From assembly GCF_021026195.1 (NCBI RefSeq), contig NZ_JAJNCT010000020.1:270030-334029 (forward strand): a stretch of DNA of 64,000 bases, given 5' to 3'. Each line of letters opens with the position of its first letter. The first letter of the stretch is position 1. The notes under the pieces were generated by a model. The model ran no database searches. It was not told where the DNA came from and saw only the letters and a program-made list of their open reading frames with translations. Both the position numbers and the translations under genes were made by a program. This DNA comes from Comamonas koreensis. Its GTDB lineage: Bacteria; Pseudomonadota; Gammaproteobacteria; Burkholderiales; Burkholderiaceae_C. Shown one piece after another: positions 38,731 through 47,871 of the stretch.

Positions 38731-40164
38731 TCAACCGTGGCGGATGGCGACGGTCTTCAGCGTGGTAAAGCCGTACAGCGCTTCAAAGCCCTTTTCGCGG
38801 CCATGGCCGCTGGCCTTGGTGCCGCCAAAGGGCAGCTCCACGCCGCCGCCGGCTCCGTAGTTGTTGATGAAAACCTGGCCGCTGCGCAGGCGCTTGGCCA
38901 CGCGGAACTGGCGGCCGCCATCACGCGTCCAGACACCCGCCACCAGGCCGAACTGGGTGGCATTGGCCATCTTGATGGCCTCTTCTTCGCTGTCGAAGGC
39001 CATGGCGCTGAGGACCGGGCCAAAGATCTCTTCCTGGGCCAGGCGGTGGTCCACCGGCACATCACGCAGCAGGGTGGGGGCCTGGTAATAGCCGCCTTCT
39101 GGCGCCTCGTCGATGATCTGGCCTTGGGCGACGACGGAGATGCCGTCGTTGTGCGCATCGCTCAGAAAATCCCAGACGCGTTGCTGCTGGGTCTGGCGGA
39201 TCAGCGGGCCCAGGTCCAGGTCCAGGCTGGCGGGGCCAACGCGCAGTGCTTCGAAGGCGCTGCCCAGGCGTGCCAGCAGGGTTTCATAGATGCTGCGTTC
39301 GACCAGCAGACGCGAGCCTGCCGAGCAGGTCTGGCCGGAGTTCTGGATGATGGCGTTGATGATGGTCGGGATGGCGGCATCCAGATCTGCATCGGCAAAC
39401 ACGATCTGTGGGCTCTTGCCACCGAGCTCCAACGTGCAAGGGCAGTGGCGTTCGGCAGCTGCCTGCTCGATCAAGGTGCCGATGCGGGGGCTGCCGGTAA
39501 AGCTGATATGGTCCACATCGGGGTGGCGGGCCAGCGCGTCGCCCACTTCATGGCCAAAACCGGTGACGATATTGATCGCGCCGGCAGGAAAGCCCACATC
39601 GGCCGCCAGCTGCGCCACGCGGATGAGGCTCAGGCAGGCATCTTCAGAGGGCTTGACGACGCAAACATTGCCTGCTGCCAGCGCGGCGCCCACGCAGCGG
39701 CCAAAGATCTGCATCGGGTAGTTCCAGGGCACGATATGGCCGGTTACGCCATGGGGTTCGCGCCAGGTCAGCACGCTGAAATCACTGGGGTAGGGAATCG
39801 TTTCGCCATGGAGCTTGTCAGCCGCACCGGCGTAGAACTCGAAATAGCGGCCCAACGCCAAAGCGTCGGCCTTGGCCTGCTTGGTGGGCTTGCCGCAATC
39901 ACGCTGCTCGATGGCGGCGAGCTCATCGGCATGCTCCAGCACCTTGGCCGACAGGCGCATCATCAGGCGGCTGCGCTCAGCTGGGCTGGTCTTGCGCCAT
40001 ACGTTGTCGTAGCACAGGCGCGCGGCTTGCACCGCGTGGTCCACGTCTTCCGCATTGCCGCGCTGGATTTCATCAAAGGGTTGGCCGTCGGATGGGTCGA
40101 TGACGGAGATGGTCTTGCCCGACAGCGAGGGCACAGAGGCGTTGGCGATGTAATGCAATTGCAT
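38731..40164 (-). CDS. NAD(P)-dependent aldehyde dehydrogenase
   Basis: A 477-residue ALDH superfamily enzyme. HIVPWNYPMQIFGR lines the cofactor site, CTLELGGKSPQIVFADAD carries the general base Glu, and GQTCSAGSRLLVE the nucleophile C280. PFGGTKASGHGREKG is the C-terminal motif. The sequence most resembles betaine- or gamma-aminobutyraldehyde-type dehydrogenases, but the aldehyde cannot be named. The start at 40164 (MQLHYIANASV) is preferred over an upstream ATG at 40233. Confidence 0.87.
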   Translation of the reverse strand: MQLHYIANASVPSLSGKTISVIDPSDGQPFDEIQRGNAEDVDHAVQAARLCYDNVWRKTSPAERSRLMMRLSAKVLEHADELAAIEQRDCGKPTKQAKADALALGRYFEFYAGAADKLHGETIPYPSDFSVLTWREPHGVTGHIVPWNYPMQIFGRCVGAALAAGNVCVVKPSEDACLSLIRVAQLAADVGFPAGAINIVTGFGHEVGDALARHPDVDHISFTGSPRIGTLIEQAAAERHCPCTLELGGKSPQIVFADADLDAAIPTIINAIIQNSGQTCSAGSRLLVERSIYETLLARLGSAFEALRVGPASLDLDLGPLIRQTQQQRVWDFLSDAHNDGISVVAQGQIIDEAPEGGYYQAPTLLRDVPVDHRLAQEEIFGPVLSAMAFDSEEEAIKMANATQFGLVAGVWTRDGGRQFRVAKRLRSGQVFINNYGAGGGVELPFGGTKASGHGREKGFEALYGFTTLKTVAIRHG

Positions 40165-40426
40165 GGCGTTGATCCGTTCTGGGTGCAATAGGCGGCGGAG
40201 TCTGCCAGATGGCAGGCCCGAAACGGCCACCACGATAGCGCAGGATTGGGCCAGCGCCTACCGGGATGAGCCCGCAGTTGTCACGGGTTTGACCAGCCGA
40301 TTTGCCCCGGCTGCAGGCATTTTTTGGGCAATGTCTGGCCAATGCACCTAAAATCACGGGGTTTTGCCGCTGGCGGGCCGCTCGCGCGCTGCCGGCCCTC
40401 CATTCAATTGACCTCATAGGAATCGC

Positions 40427-40954
40427 ATGTCCTTCGAAAAACTGTCCCCTGGCTCCAAGGCCCCTGATGTCTTCAACGTTGTGATCGAAATCTCGGCCAA
40501 CTCCGCTCCTGTGAAGTACGAAGTGGACAAGGATTCGGGTTGCGTGTTCGTGGACCGCTTCCTGGGCACCGCCATGCACTACCCCGTGAACTACGGCTAT
40601 GTGCCCCAAACCCTGTCGGGTGACGGCGACCCGGTGGACGTGCTGGTGATGACGCCTTTCCCACTGCCTACCGGCGTGGTGGTGCCTTGCCGCGCGATCG
40701 GCATCCTGCACATGGAAGACGAGTCCGGCGTGGACGGCAAGGTGCTGGCCGTGCCCACCCAGAAGCTGCTGCCTTCCTATGACAAGATCAACCACCTGAG
40801 CGACATCCATGACCTGGTGCTGCAACAGATCTCGCACTTCTTCGAGCACTACAAGGACCTGGAAAAGGGCAAGTGGGTGAAGGTGCTGGGCTGGAAGGGC
40901 GTGGACGAAGCGCACAAGGAAATCCTCGACGGCATCGCCAACTGCAAGAAGTAA
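40427..40954 (+). CDS. ppa: Inorganic pyrophosphatase
   Basis: A soluble family I pyrophosphatase of 175 residues that removes PPi made by polymerases, ATP sulfurylase and CoA ligases. The signature DGDPVDVLV with three metal-binding aspartates follows YGYVPQTLSG; KVLAVP and the C-terminal LGWKGVDEAH are also typical. A TAAAAT box lies about 75 bases upstream. The gene ends at a strong terminator. Confidence 0.97.
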   Translation: MSFEKLSPGSKAPDVFNVVIEISANSAPVKYEVDKDSGCVFVDRFLGTAMHYPVNYGYVPQTLSGDGDPVDVLVMTPFPLPTGVVVPCRAIGILHMEDESGVDGKVLAVPTQKLLPSYDKINHLSDIHDLVLQQISHFFEHYKDLEKGKWVKVLGWKGVDEAHKEILDGIANCKK

Positions 40955-41003
40955 GCAGGCGTCGCCTGCTGGGGCCTTGCGGCCCTCGCCAGGCCATGCT
41001 GAC

Positions 41004-41028
41004 AAAAGCCGGTTTTTACCGGCTTTTT
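41004..41028 (+). terminator. Intrinsic terminator of ppa
   Basis: AAAAGCCGG pairs with CCGGCTTTT across a TTTTTA loop and ends in a T-run. Confidence 0.9.
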
Positions 41029-41091
41029 GCTTTTGGGCGATGCGCCAGGCGCTAAGCTGGCAGGCATACAAAAAAGCGAAGGAGCGAGCAA

Positions 41092-42204
41092 GTGGCTGAT
41101 GTCGTCGATTGCGTGGTGATTGGTGCAGGGGTGGTGGGGCTGGCGGTTGCCCGTGAGCTGGCCTTGGCGGGCCGTGAGGTGCTGGTGCTGGAGGCGCAGG
41201 ATGCCATTGGCACGGGCACGAGCTCGCGCAACAGCGAGGTGATCCATGCCGGCATCTACTACGCCCAAGGCTCACGCAAGGCGCGCTGGTGTGTGGAGGG
41301 CAAAGCCTTGCTGTATGCCTACTGCCAGGAGCGCGGTATTGACCACCAGCGCTGCGGCAAGCTGATCGTGGCGACCTCGGAGGCGCAACGCGCCAGGCTG
41401 CAGGACATTGCCCGCCATGCGGCCGCCAATGGCGTCGATGACCTGGTGCCGCTGAGCCGCGACGAGGCGAGGGCGATGGAGCCCGCGCTGGAATGCGTGG
41501 CCGCCTTGCATTCGCCCAGCACTGGCATTGTGGACAGCCATGGCCTGATGCTGAGTCTGCAGGGCGACCTGGAAAACGCCGGTGGCATGGTGGTGTTCAA
41601 CAGCCCGCTGGCTGCCGCGCGCTGCGAGGGTGATCACATCCTGCTGCGCACCGAAGATGGCACCGAGCTGCAGGCCAGGACCGTGGTCAATGCCGCAGGT
41701 CTGTGGGCGCCCGATCTGGCGCGCAATTTTGAAGGCGCTGATCGGTCGCAGTTGCCCACGGCTCACTATGCCAAGGGCAACTACTTCACCTTGAGCGGCC
41801 GCGCGCCGTTCAAGCAGCTCATCTACCCGGTCCCCGAGGAGGGCGGCCTGGGTGTGCATCTGACTCTTGACCTGGGCGGCCAGGCCAAGTTTGGCCCGGA
41901 TGTGCAGTGGGTGGCCAGTGCTGACGATCTGGTGGTGGATCCCGCGCGCGGCGATGCCTTTTATGCCGCGGTGCGCCGCTACTGGCCCGATCTGCAGGAT
42001 GGAGCGTTGGCCGCAGGCTATGCCGGGATCCGGCCCAAGATCAGCGGCCCTGGTGACCCTGATGCCGACTTCGTGCTGCAAGGCCCAGAGGTGCATGGTG
42101 CGCCGGGACTGTTCCACCTGCTGGGCATCGAGTCGCCGGGCCTCACCAGCTGCTTGGCGATTGCCAAGGCGGTGAACCAAGCCGTGGCTCAGGATGCGGG
42201 CTGA
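41092..42204 (+). CDS. FAD-dependent oxidoreductase, L-2-hydroxyglutarate oxidase-like
   Basis: A 370-residue DAO-fold flavoenzyme. The FAD-binding [19 protein letters not shown] begins near residue 9; [14 protein letters not shown] and [10 protein letters not shown] are typical of the LhgO family, and [16 protein letters not shown] forms the C-terminal active-site end. It likely oxidises a 2-hydroxy acid such as L-2-hydroxyglutarate and passes electrons to quinone. The start is GTG 41092, with AAGGAG at 41079-41084. Confidence 0.88.
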   Translation: MADVVDCVVIGAGVVGLAVARELALAGREVLVLEAQDAIGTGTSSRNSEVIHAGIYYAQGSRKARWCVEGKALLYAYCQERGIDHQRCGKLIVATSEAQRARLQDIARHAAANGVDDLVPLSRDEARAMEPALECVAALHSPSTGIVDSHGLMLSLQGDLENAGGMVVFNSPLAAARCEGDHILLRTEDGTELQARTVVNAAGLWAPDLARNFEGADRSQLPTAHYAKGNYFTLSGRAPFKQLIYPVPEEGGLGVHLTLDLGGQAKFGPDVQWVASADDLVVDPARGDAFYAAVRRYWPDLQDGALAAGYAGIRPKISGPGDPDADFVLQGPEVHGAPGLFHLLGIESPGLTSCLAIAKAVNQAVAQDAG

Positions 42205-42333
42205 TGCAAGGTGCGGCGATGTGCGCCGGCTCCGCGATACGCTCATAAATGCGACAAAAGCCGCTGTTTGACGGCGATAGTCGGAATCTTCTGACAGGCG
42301 AGGGTGCATATCGGAACCCGGAACTGTATGTTT

Positions 42334-42354
42334 CTCCGTTAACATGTAACGGAG
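42334..42354. promoter_or_regulatory. Perfect inverted repeat upstream of the DUF883 gene
   Basis: CTCCGTTA-ACATG-TAACGGAG is a perfect 8-bp dyad, 84 bases before the DUF883 start, in a 225-base spacer. It lacks a T-run, so an operator is more likely than a terminator. Confidence 0.4.
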
Positions 42355-42438
42355 CTAACGCGTTGTAGCAGCCTTCCTTGTGCTGCCCATGCTTAGCCGG
42401 AACTTTCCTGTAGCCTGACCAAGAAAAGGATGATGAAC

Positions 42439-42756
42439 ATGCGTAAATCCAATTTGCTGAGCGATACCGTTGAGAATGCCCAGGCTGATCTGGAAAAGCT
42501 GGTGAGCGATCTGCGCGGCGTGCTGTCGAGCAAGGACCTGGACGGCGTGCCGGACATCAAGCAACTGCGCCAGCGCCTGGAAGATACCGCTGGTGATGCC
42601 CGTGAAGGCGCAGTGCGTGCGGCCCAGGAAGCTGCCCGCCAGGCCAAGGAGGCCGCACTGGCCGCAGACCGCTATGCCCACGACGAACCATGGCGCGTTG
42701 CGGGCGCAGCACTGGCCGTGGGCGCACTGATCGGTTTTATCTTCTCGCGCCGCTAA
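42439..42756 (+). CDS. DUF883 family protein (ElaB/YqjD-like)
   Basis: A 105-residue protein with a long amphipathic helix (residues 10-75, Ala/Arg/Glu-rich) and a single C-terminal membrane segment (VAGAALAVGALIGFIFSRR) with the FSRR tail. Enteric YqjD and ElaB bind ribosomes at the inner membrane in stationary phase. AAAAGGA (42424-42430) places the start at ATG 42439; ATGs at 42430 and 42433 overlap the Shine-Dalgarno. It heads a three-gene set with the next two genes. Confidence 0.88.
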   Translation: MRKSNLLSDTVENAQADLEKLVSDLRGVLSSKDLDGVPDIKQLRQRLEDTAGDAREGAVRAAQEAARQAKEAALAADRYAHDEPWRVAGAALAVGALIGFIFSRR

Positions 42757-42864
42757 GCTGAGCCCGATGGCCAGTTGCCTGCACGATTGCGGCACTGGCC
42801 TGGCCCGCCGGGCCAAGACCTAGAACAAGGGGTACCAAGTGCCCCATAAGCACGAGGAGAGTCC

Positions 42865-43263
42865 ATGAACTGGTTGTCTGTGCTGGGCGTCGATGACATG
42901 CTGGCACGTTTTCGCGCCTTGCTGTCTGAAAGCGCCATAGCGGCTGAAGACCGAATGGATCTGCTGGCCATTGAATGGCAGGAGCAGAAAAAGAACCTGA
43001 TCTGGCTGGTCCTGATGGGTTTGGTGGTCGCAGGTCTGACCATTGTGGCCCTGACGGTGCTCTCGGGCGCCATCATCATTTCCTTCTGGGATACGCCCAA
43101 CCGCATGCTGGCTACCTGGCTGGTGGCAGGTGTTTGGCTGGTGTTGTGGCTGGGTGTGCTGGCCTTCATCTACCTGACCACGAAGAAGGCGGCCAACCCT
43201 TTCCAGCTGACCAAGACCGTGCTGCGCCAGGACTGGCAAGCGGTCAAGGGCCGTCTCAAGTAA
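42865..43263 (+). CDS. Phage-holin-family/YqjE-like membrane protein
   Basis: A 132-residue inner membrane protein with two adjacent helices (LIWLVLMGLVVAGLTIVALTV and ATWLVAGVWLVLWLGVLAFIYL) between charged ends, as in YqjE. The annotation 'phage holin family' (DUF1469) is a fold family name; no phage genes are present. It follows the DUF883 gene by 108 bases, as yqjE follows yqjD in E. coli. The stop TAA overlaps an ATG of the next gene. Confidence 0.85.
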   Translation: MNWLSVLGVDDMLARFRALLSESAIAAEDRMDLLAIEWQEQKKNLIWLVLMGLVVAGLTIVALTVLSGAIIISFWDTPNRMLATWLVAGVWLVLWLGVLAFIYLTTKKAANPFQLTKTVLRQDWQAVKGRLK

Positions 43264-43280
43264 TGCGGGGGACCCAAGCA

Positions 43281-43622
43281 ATGATCAACCCGAGCAAAGA
43301 CGCTGATCTGCAACTGCTGCAGGTCACGGATCCTGAGGCGCGCGAAGTGCTGCTGCGCATCCAGAACCAGCGCGAGCGCCTCGATGGCCGCCGCTTGGCG
43401 CGCCAGCAGGCGCTGGCCTTGCGCCGTGATGCCGGCGGCGCCCCGCAGCACAACCCGATGGCCTATGGCACCTTGGTCGAGCGCCTGATCAACTTTGGCC
43501 GTGAGCATCCCGTCGTCTGCGCCGGGCTCGTCGGCGCCGGCCTGCTGCTCGGGCCGCGCAAGCTGATCCGCATGGCCACGATTGCGATGCCGATTGTGAT
43601 GAAGCTGCGCCGCAACCACTGA
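43281..43622 (+). CDS. Small uncharacterised protein in YqjK position
   Basis: A basic 113-residue protein with a charged N-terminal helix (LLRIQNQRERLDGRRLARQQ) and one hydrophobic helix (HPVVCAGLVGAGLLLGPRKLI). It holds the position of yqjK in the yqjD-yqjE-yqjK set, but sequence likeness is weak. The ATG at 43281 has GGGGGA upstream; an alternative ATG at 43263 overlaps the preceding stop (TAATG), suggesting coupled translation. Confidence 0.75.
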   Translation: MINPSKDADLQLLQVTDPEAREVLLRIQNQRERLDGRRLARQQALALRRDAGGAPQHNPMAYGTLVERLINFGREHPVVCAGLVGAGLLLGPRKLIRMATIAMPIVMKLRRNH

Positions 43623-43673
43623 GCCGCGGTGCCCACGGTGCCCATGCGCCGCGATTGACACCCGGATCTACCG

Positions 43674-43704
43674 ACCGCCATGCCGCAACGCATGGCGGTT
43701 TTTT
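43674..43704 (+). terminator. Intrinsic terminator of the DUF883/YqjE set
   Basis: ACCGCCATGC and GCATGGCGGT pair around a 6-base loop and run into six T. Confidence 0.92.
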
Positions 43705-44034
43705 CATGCGCTATCGCCAGCTGCGCAGTCCCGGCCATAGGGACAGCCCGCTTGTCGCTGGTTGACGCATAGTGAAAATACGGTTTCAAGCCCCGCTTAT
43801 CTGGTTAGAATGCGCGGCGCGCTGTGTATATACGCATTGCGTGTTTCACCTGCTTTGTGCGTGTTGTTGGTTGTGCCAACCTGCGTTGTGCATGGGCCAG
43901 CCAAACACGGTTGCTCTCAAAAACGGAGCGATGGCAAGCAGATGCAGCATGTGGGTGCAAGACACGGTACAGAACTTGCTTCTCTCGCCCGCCCACTTGA
44001 TCGCAAGTGGATCTCACCCCTAAGGAGTTTCTTG
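43705..44034 (+). promoter_or_regulatory. 330-base leader of the BMP transporter operon
   Basis: No coding frame is supported here. A weak promoter (TTTCAA 43784, 16 bases, TAGAAT 43806) would leave a leader of over 200 bases. Near its end CCACTTG-ATCG-CAAGTGG (43993-44010) forms a hairpin 10 bases before TAAGGAG. The leader might hold a regulatory RNA for a nucleobase transporter; I could not match a known purine riboswitch core. Confidence 0.4.
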
Positions 44035-45039
44035 ATGACTACACGGCGTCGTATTGTTCAAACCTGCCTGGCTGCGCTTCCCCTTGCGCTGGCCGGCCTG
44101 TCGGCTGCACCGGCCTGGGCGCAGACCAAGGTGAAGGTCGCGGCGGTCTACACCGTGCCGTATGAACAGCAATGGGTCAGCCGCATTCACGAGGCGCTAA
44201 AGGCTGCCGAGGCACGTGGCGAGATCGAGTACAAGTCCAGCGAGAATGTGGCCAATGCCGACTACGAGCGCGTGATGCGCGAGTACGCCACCGGCGGCGC
44301 GCAGCTGATGTTTGGTGAGGTGTTTGGTGTGGAAGCGGCGGCGCGCAAGGTCGCCAAGGACTTCCCCAAGACTGCCTTTGTGATGGGCTCGTCCGGCAAG
44401 ATCCAGGCGCCCAACTTCAGCGTGTTCGACAACTACATCCAGGAGCCTGCCTACCTGTCGGGCATGGTTGCCGGTGGCATGACCAAGACCAGCAAGATCG
44501 GCATGGTCGGCGGTTTCCCCATCCCCGAAGTCAACCGCCTGATGCACGCCTTCATGGCGGGCGCCAAGGAAGTAAACCCCAAGGTGGAGTTCACCGTCAG
44601 CTTCATCAACAGCTGGTTTGACCCGCCCAAGGCCAAGGAAGCGACCTTTGCGATGATCGACAAGGGTGCGGACGTGCTCTATGCCGAGCGTTTTGGTGTG
44701 AGCGATGCGGCCAAGGAGAAGGGCAAGCTGGCGATCGGCAACGTGATCAACACCCAGGCACAATACCCCGATACCGTGGTGGCTTCGGCGCTGTGGCACA
44801 TGGAGCCCAGCGTGGAGCGCGCGATCAAGGCGGTGAAGGACGGCAGCTACAAGGCTGAGGACTACGGCCCGTACTCGATGATGAAGTACAAGGGCTCGTC
44901 GCTGGCACCGTTTGGCACCTTCGAGAAGAAGCTGCCCGCAGACTTGATCGCCAAGGTGCAGGCCAAGCAGGCCGACATCCTGTCGGGCAAGTTCACCGTG
45001 AAGGTCGACGACTCGCAACCCAAGTCCACGGCCAAGTAA
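44035..45039 (+). CDS. BMP-family ABC transporter substrate-binding protein
   Basis: A 334-residue periplasmic receptor of the basic membrane protein (PnrA-like) family, which typically binds nucleosides or purines. The signal peptide contains TRRRIVQ before a hydrophobic core and ends AAPAWAQ, Tat-like. Core blocks are VKVAAVYTVPYEQQWVSRI, SSENVANADYERVMREYA and IGMVGGFPIPEVNRLMHAF. TAAGGAG lies seven bases before the ATG. It is the first gene of an ABC-deaminase operon. The deaminase at the end points to a cytosine-like ligand. Confidence 0.9.
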   Translation: MTTRRRIVQTCLAALPLALAGLSAAPAWAQTKVKVAAVYTVPYEQQWVSRIHEALKAAEARGEIEYKSSENVANADYERVMREYATGGAQLMFGEVFGVEAAARKVAKDFPKTAFVMGSSGKIQAPNFSVFDNYIQEPAYLSGMVAGGMTKTSKIGMVGGFPIPEVNRLMHAFMAGAKEVNPKVEFTVSFINSWFDPPKAKEATFAMIDKGADVLYAERFGVSDAAKEKGKLAIGNVINTQAQYPDTVVASALWHMEPSVERAIKAVKDGSYKAEDYGPYSMMKYKGSSLAPFGTFEKKLPADLIAKVQAKQADILSGKFTVKVDDSQPKSTAK

Positions 45040-45176
45040 GCCGGGCTTGGATTGCAGAGGCGCTGTGCCCACTGGCATGGCGCCTCCACTTCTAGCTCCG
45101 GCACTTGCCGGGGCTGTTTTTGTGCCAGCTGTCAGGCCGCTCCGCCTGCCCAGCGAACCCAGCGGCCCCTTTGCCC

Positions 45177-46751
45177 ATGTCTCCTCCAAGCTCCTCTCCT
45201 GTCGTGCTCCAGCTGCATGGCATCACCAAACGCTTTGGTCCCCTGGTGGCCAATGATTCCATTTCGCTGACACTGCACCGGGGTGAGATCGTGGCCCTTC
45301 TGGGCGAGAACGGTGCGGGCAAGTCCACGTTGATGTCGATCCTGTTTGGCCACTATGTGGCCGACGAGGGGGAGATCATGGTGATGGGCCAGCCGCTGCC
45401 GCCGGGCCAGCCGCGTGCCTCGCTGGCCGCCGGCATCGGCATGGTGCACCAGCACTTTGCGCTGGCCGACAACCTGAGCGTGCTGGACAACATCATGGTG
45501 GGCAGCGAATCGCTGCTGCGCCTGCAGTCGGCCAAGCGTCAGGCCCGTGCCAAGCTGGTCGAGGTCGCGCACCAGTTTGGCCTGGTGGTCGATCCGGATG
45601 CACGCGTGGGCAGCCTGTCGGTGGGCGAGCGCCAACGGGTGGAAATCCTCAAGGCGCTGTACCGGGGCGCCAAGATCTTGATTCTGGATGAGCCGACCGC
45701 CGTGCTGACCCCGCAGGAGAGCGAGGCGCTGTTTGCGACCCTGTCCCAGATGGTGGCGCAAGGCCTGTCGATCATCTTCATCAGCCACAAGCTGGGTGAA
45801 GTGCTGCGTGTGGCCGACCGCGTGGCTGTGCTGCGGCACGGCAAGCTGGTGGCTGAGGCGCCCACTGCTGGCAGCACCCAGGCACAGCTGGCGCAGTGGA
45901 TGGTGGGCGAGGCGGTGAGCCTGCCCGAGCGCCAACCTGCCGCCAAGGTGGGCGGCGAGGTCTGCAGCCTGCGCAATGTGCATACCACGGCCTCGGCCAA
46001 ATCCACCGCGCGCGATCGCCTGGTCGATGTATCGCTGGTGCTCAGGGCCGGTGAGATGGTGGCGATTGCCGGTGTCTCGGGCAATGGCCAGGTGGCTTTG
46101 GCCGATATGCTCTGCGGCATGCGCCGCCCGGGCCAGGGCACAGTGCAGTACCTGGGCGCGCCCATGCCGGCGTCGGCCGTGGCCCTGGTCGCCCAGGGTG
46201 TGGCGCGCATTCCGGAAGACCGCCATGGCACCGGCGTGGTCGGTGATTTGCCGGTCTGGGAAAACGCGGTGTCCGAGCGGCTGCGCAGCCCCTGGTTTTC
46301 GCGCTGGGGCTGGGTGCGCCGTGCGCAGGCACGCAGCCAGGCACAGCATGTGTCCCAGCAGTTCGATGTGCGCGGTGGCGGGCTGGATGCGCCGGCCCGT
46401 TCGCTGTCGGGCGGCAATATGCAAAAGCTGATCCTGGGCCGGGCGCTGTTGGCACCCCAGGGCGCCGAGGGCATGGCGCCGCGCTTGATTGTGGCGCACC
46501 AACCCACCTGGGGCCTGGACATTGGCGCGGTGCGCTTTGTGCACCAGCAGCTGCTGGCGGCCCGCGATGCGGGCGCTGCGGTGCTGCTGATCTCGGACGA
46601 CCTCGATGAGGTGCTGGCGCTGGGTGACCGCATCGGTGTGATGCATGAGGGGCATCTGTCGCCCGTGCTGCCTTTTGCGGACTGGAGCCGCGAGACCATC
46701 GGTCTGGCCATGGCCGGATCCCCTATGACAGCGCCTGTGGGCCAGGGCTGA
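45177..46751 (+). CDS. ABC transporter ATP-binding protein (two-domain)
   Basis: A 524-residue tandem ATPase powering import. The first domain has Walker A LLGENGAGKST, signature LSVGERQRVEI and Walker B ILILDEPTAVLTP. The second has a degenerate P-loop (VSGNGQVALADML) and the LSGGNMQKLILGRAL signature, as usual for this family. The Walker B Glu equivalent in the second half reads VAHQPTWGLD. Start 45177 is used; the frame extends to 45105. It pairs with the two permeases downstream. Confidence 0.93.
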   Translation: MSPPSSSPVVLQLHGITKRFGPLVANDSISLTLHRGEIVALLGENGAGKSTLMSILFGHYVADEGEIMVMGQPLPPGQPRASLAAGIGMVHQHFALADNLSVLDNIMVGSESLLRLQSAKRQARAKLVEVAHQFGLVVDPDARVGSLSVGERQRVEILKALYRGAKILILDEPTAVLTPQESEALFATLSQMVAQGLSIIFISHKLGEVLRVADRVAVLRHGKLVAEAPTAGSTQAQLAQWMVGEAVSLPERQPAAKVGGEVCSLRNVHTTASAKSTARDRLVDVSLVLRAGEMVAIAGVSGNGQVALADMLCGMRRPGQGTVQYLGAPMPASAVALVAQGVARIPEDRHGTGVVGDLPVWENAVSERLRSPWFSRWGWVRRAQARSQAQHVSQQFDVRGGGLDAPARSLSGGNMQKLILGRALLAPQGAEGMAPRLIVAHQPTWGLDIGAVRFVHQQLLAARDAGAAVLLISDDLDEVLALGDRIGVMHEGHLSPVLPFADWSRETIGLAMAGSPMTAPVGQG

Positions 46752-46760
46752 GAGACTGCC

Positions 46761-47822
46761 ATGCGTATAGAAAAAAGAGCAACCCCCTCGAAGCTGGCCA
46801 TGGTGGCTGCGCCCTTGGGTGCCGTGGTATTTACCTTGGCCATCAGCGGCTTGCTGGTGCTATGGGCGGGTGCGCCCGTTGGTGCTACCTATGTGGCGCT
46901 GTTCAAAGGGGCTTTTGGCTCGCTGTTTGCCCTGTCCGAGACCTTGACGCGCGCTGTGCCGCTGATCCTGACCGGTCTGGCCGCAGCAGTGGCTTTCCGG
47001 GCGCGGCTGTTCAACATTGGTGCCGAAGGCCAGCTGTATGCGGGCGCGGTAGCGGCTGTGGCCGTGGGCGGCATGCATGGGGGCACGGGTTTTGAGTTGC
47101 CCATTTATCTGCTGTTTCCGCTGATGCTGCTGGCCGCCGCCCTGGCCGGCGCGGCCTTGCTGCTGGGCCCTGCGTTGATGAAGACCAAGCTGGGCGTGGA
47201 CGAGGTGGTGACCACCTTGCTGCTGAACTTTGTCATGCTGCTGGCAGTGTCCTATCTGCTCGATGGCCCGATGAAAGACCCGATGGCGATGGGCTGGCCG
47301 CAGAGCGTGGCGCTGCAGGGCGACCTGGAGCTGGGCAAGCTGATTGCGCAGACCCGCTTGCACAATGGCCTGCTGATCGCCGTGGGCCTGGCCGTGGCGC
47401 TGTGGCTGCTGCTGCAGCGGGCCGTGCCGGGTTTTGACATCCGCGCGGCAGGTGCCAACCCCCGCGCGGCGGCCTTTGCCGGTGTGCCGGTGACCCGCAC
47501 CGTGGTGCTGGTGGCGCTGCTGTCGGGCGGGCTCGCAGGGCTGGCCGGCGCCATCGAGGTGGCAGGCCGCACCAGCTACCTGACCCTGGACATGTCGCCC
47601 GGCTATGGCTACAGCGGCATCGTGATTGCGATGCTGGCGGGCCTGCACCCGCTGGGTGTGGTGGCCTCGGCCGTTTTTGTGGCCGGCATGCTGGTGGGGG
47701 CCGACAGCATGAGCCGCGCTGTGGGTGTGCCCAATGCGATTGCCGATGTGATCGTGGCGGCCTCGCTGCTGTCGGTGCTGGTGGCCAGCCTGATGACCCA
47801 ATACCGCTTGCGCAGAAAGTGA
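46761..47822 (+). CDS. ABC transporter permease
   Basis: A 353-residue polytopic membrane protein of the BPD_transp_2 type. FRARLFNIGAEGQLYAGA near residue 80 and FDIRAAGANPRAAAFAGV near residue 230 are the family blocks, the second being the cytoplasmic EAA-like coupling loop. It starts 9 bases after the ATPase gene and belongs to the BMP-type importer. Confidence 0.92.
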   Translation: MRIEKRATPSKLAMVAAPLGAVVFTLAISGLLVLWAGAPVGATYVALFKGAFGSLFALSETLTRAVPLILTGLAAAVAFRARLFNIGAEGQLYAGAVAAVAVGGMHGGTGFELPIYLLFPLMLLAAALAGAALLLGPALMKTKLGVDEVVTTLLLNFVMLLAVSYLLDGPMKDPMAMGWPQSVALQGDLELGKLIAQTRLHNGLLIAVGLAVALWLLLQRAVPGFDIRAAGANPRAAAFAGVPVTRTVVLVALLSGGLAGLAGAIEVAGRTSYLTLDMSPGYGYSGIVIAMLAGLHPLGVVASAVFVAGMLVGADSMSRAVGVPNAIADVIVAASLLSVLVASLMTQYRLRRK

Positions 47823-47871
47823 GAGCTGCGATGTTGAAACCCCAAGAACAAAGCGCAGCGCGAGGTACCCT

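Noticed and set aside
42865..43263. Phage holin suggesting a prophage remnant
   Set aside because: The family name is only a fold label; no phage genes or attachment sites are near, and the gene fits the yqjD-yqjE-yqjK set.
43705..44034. Known purine riboswitch or NMT1-like motif in the BMP leader
   Set aside because: I could not match any conserved core; only generic hairpins are visible.
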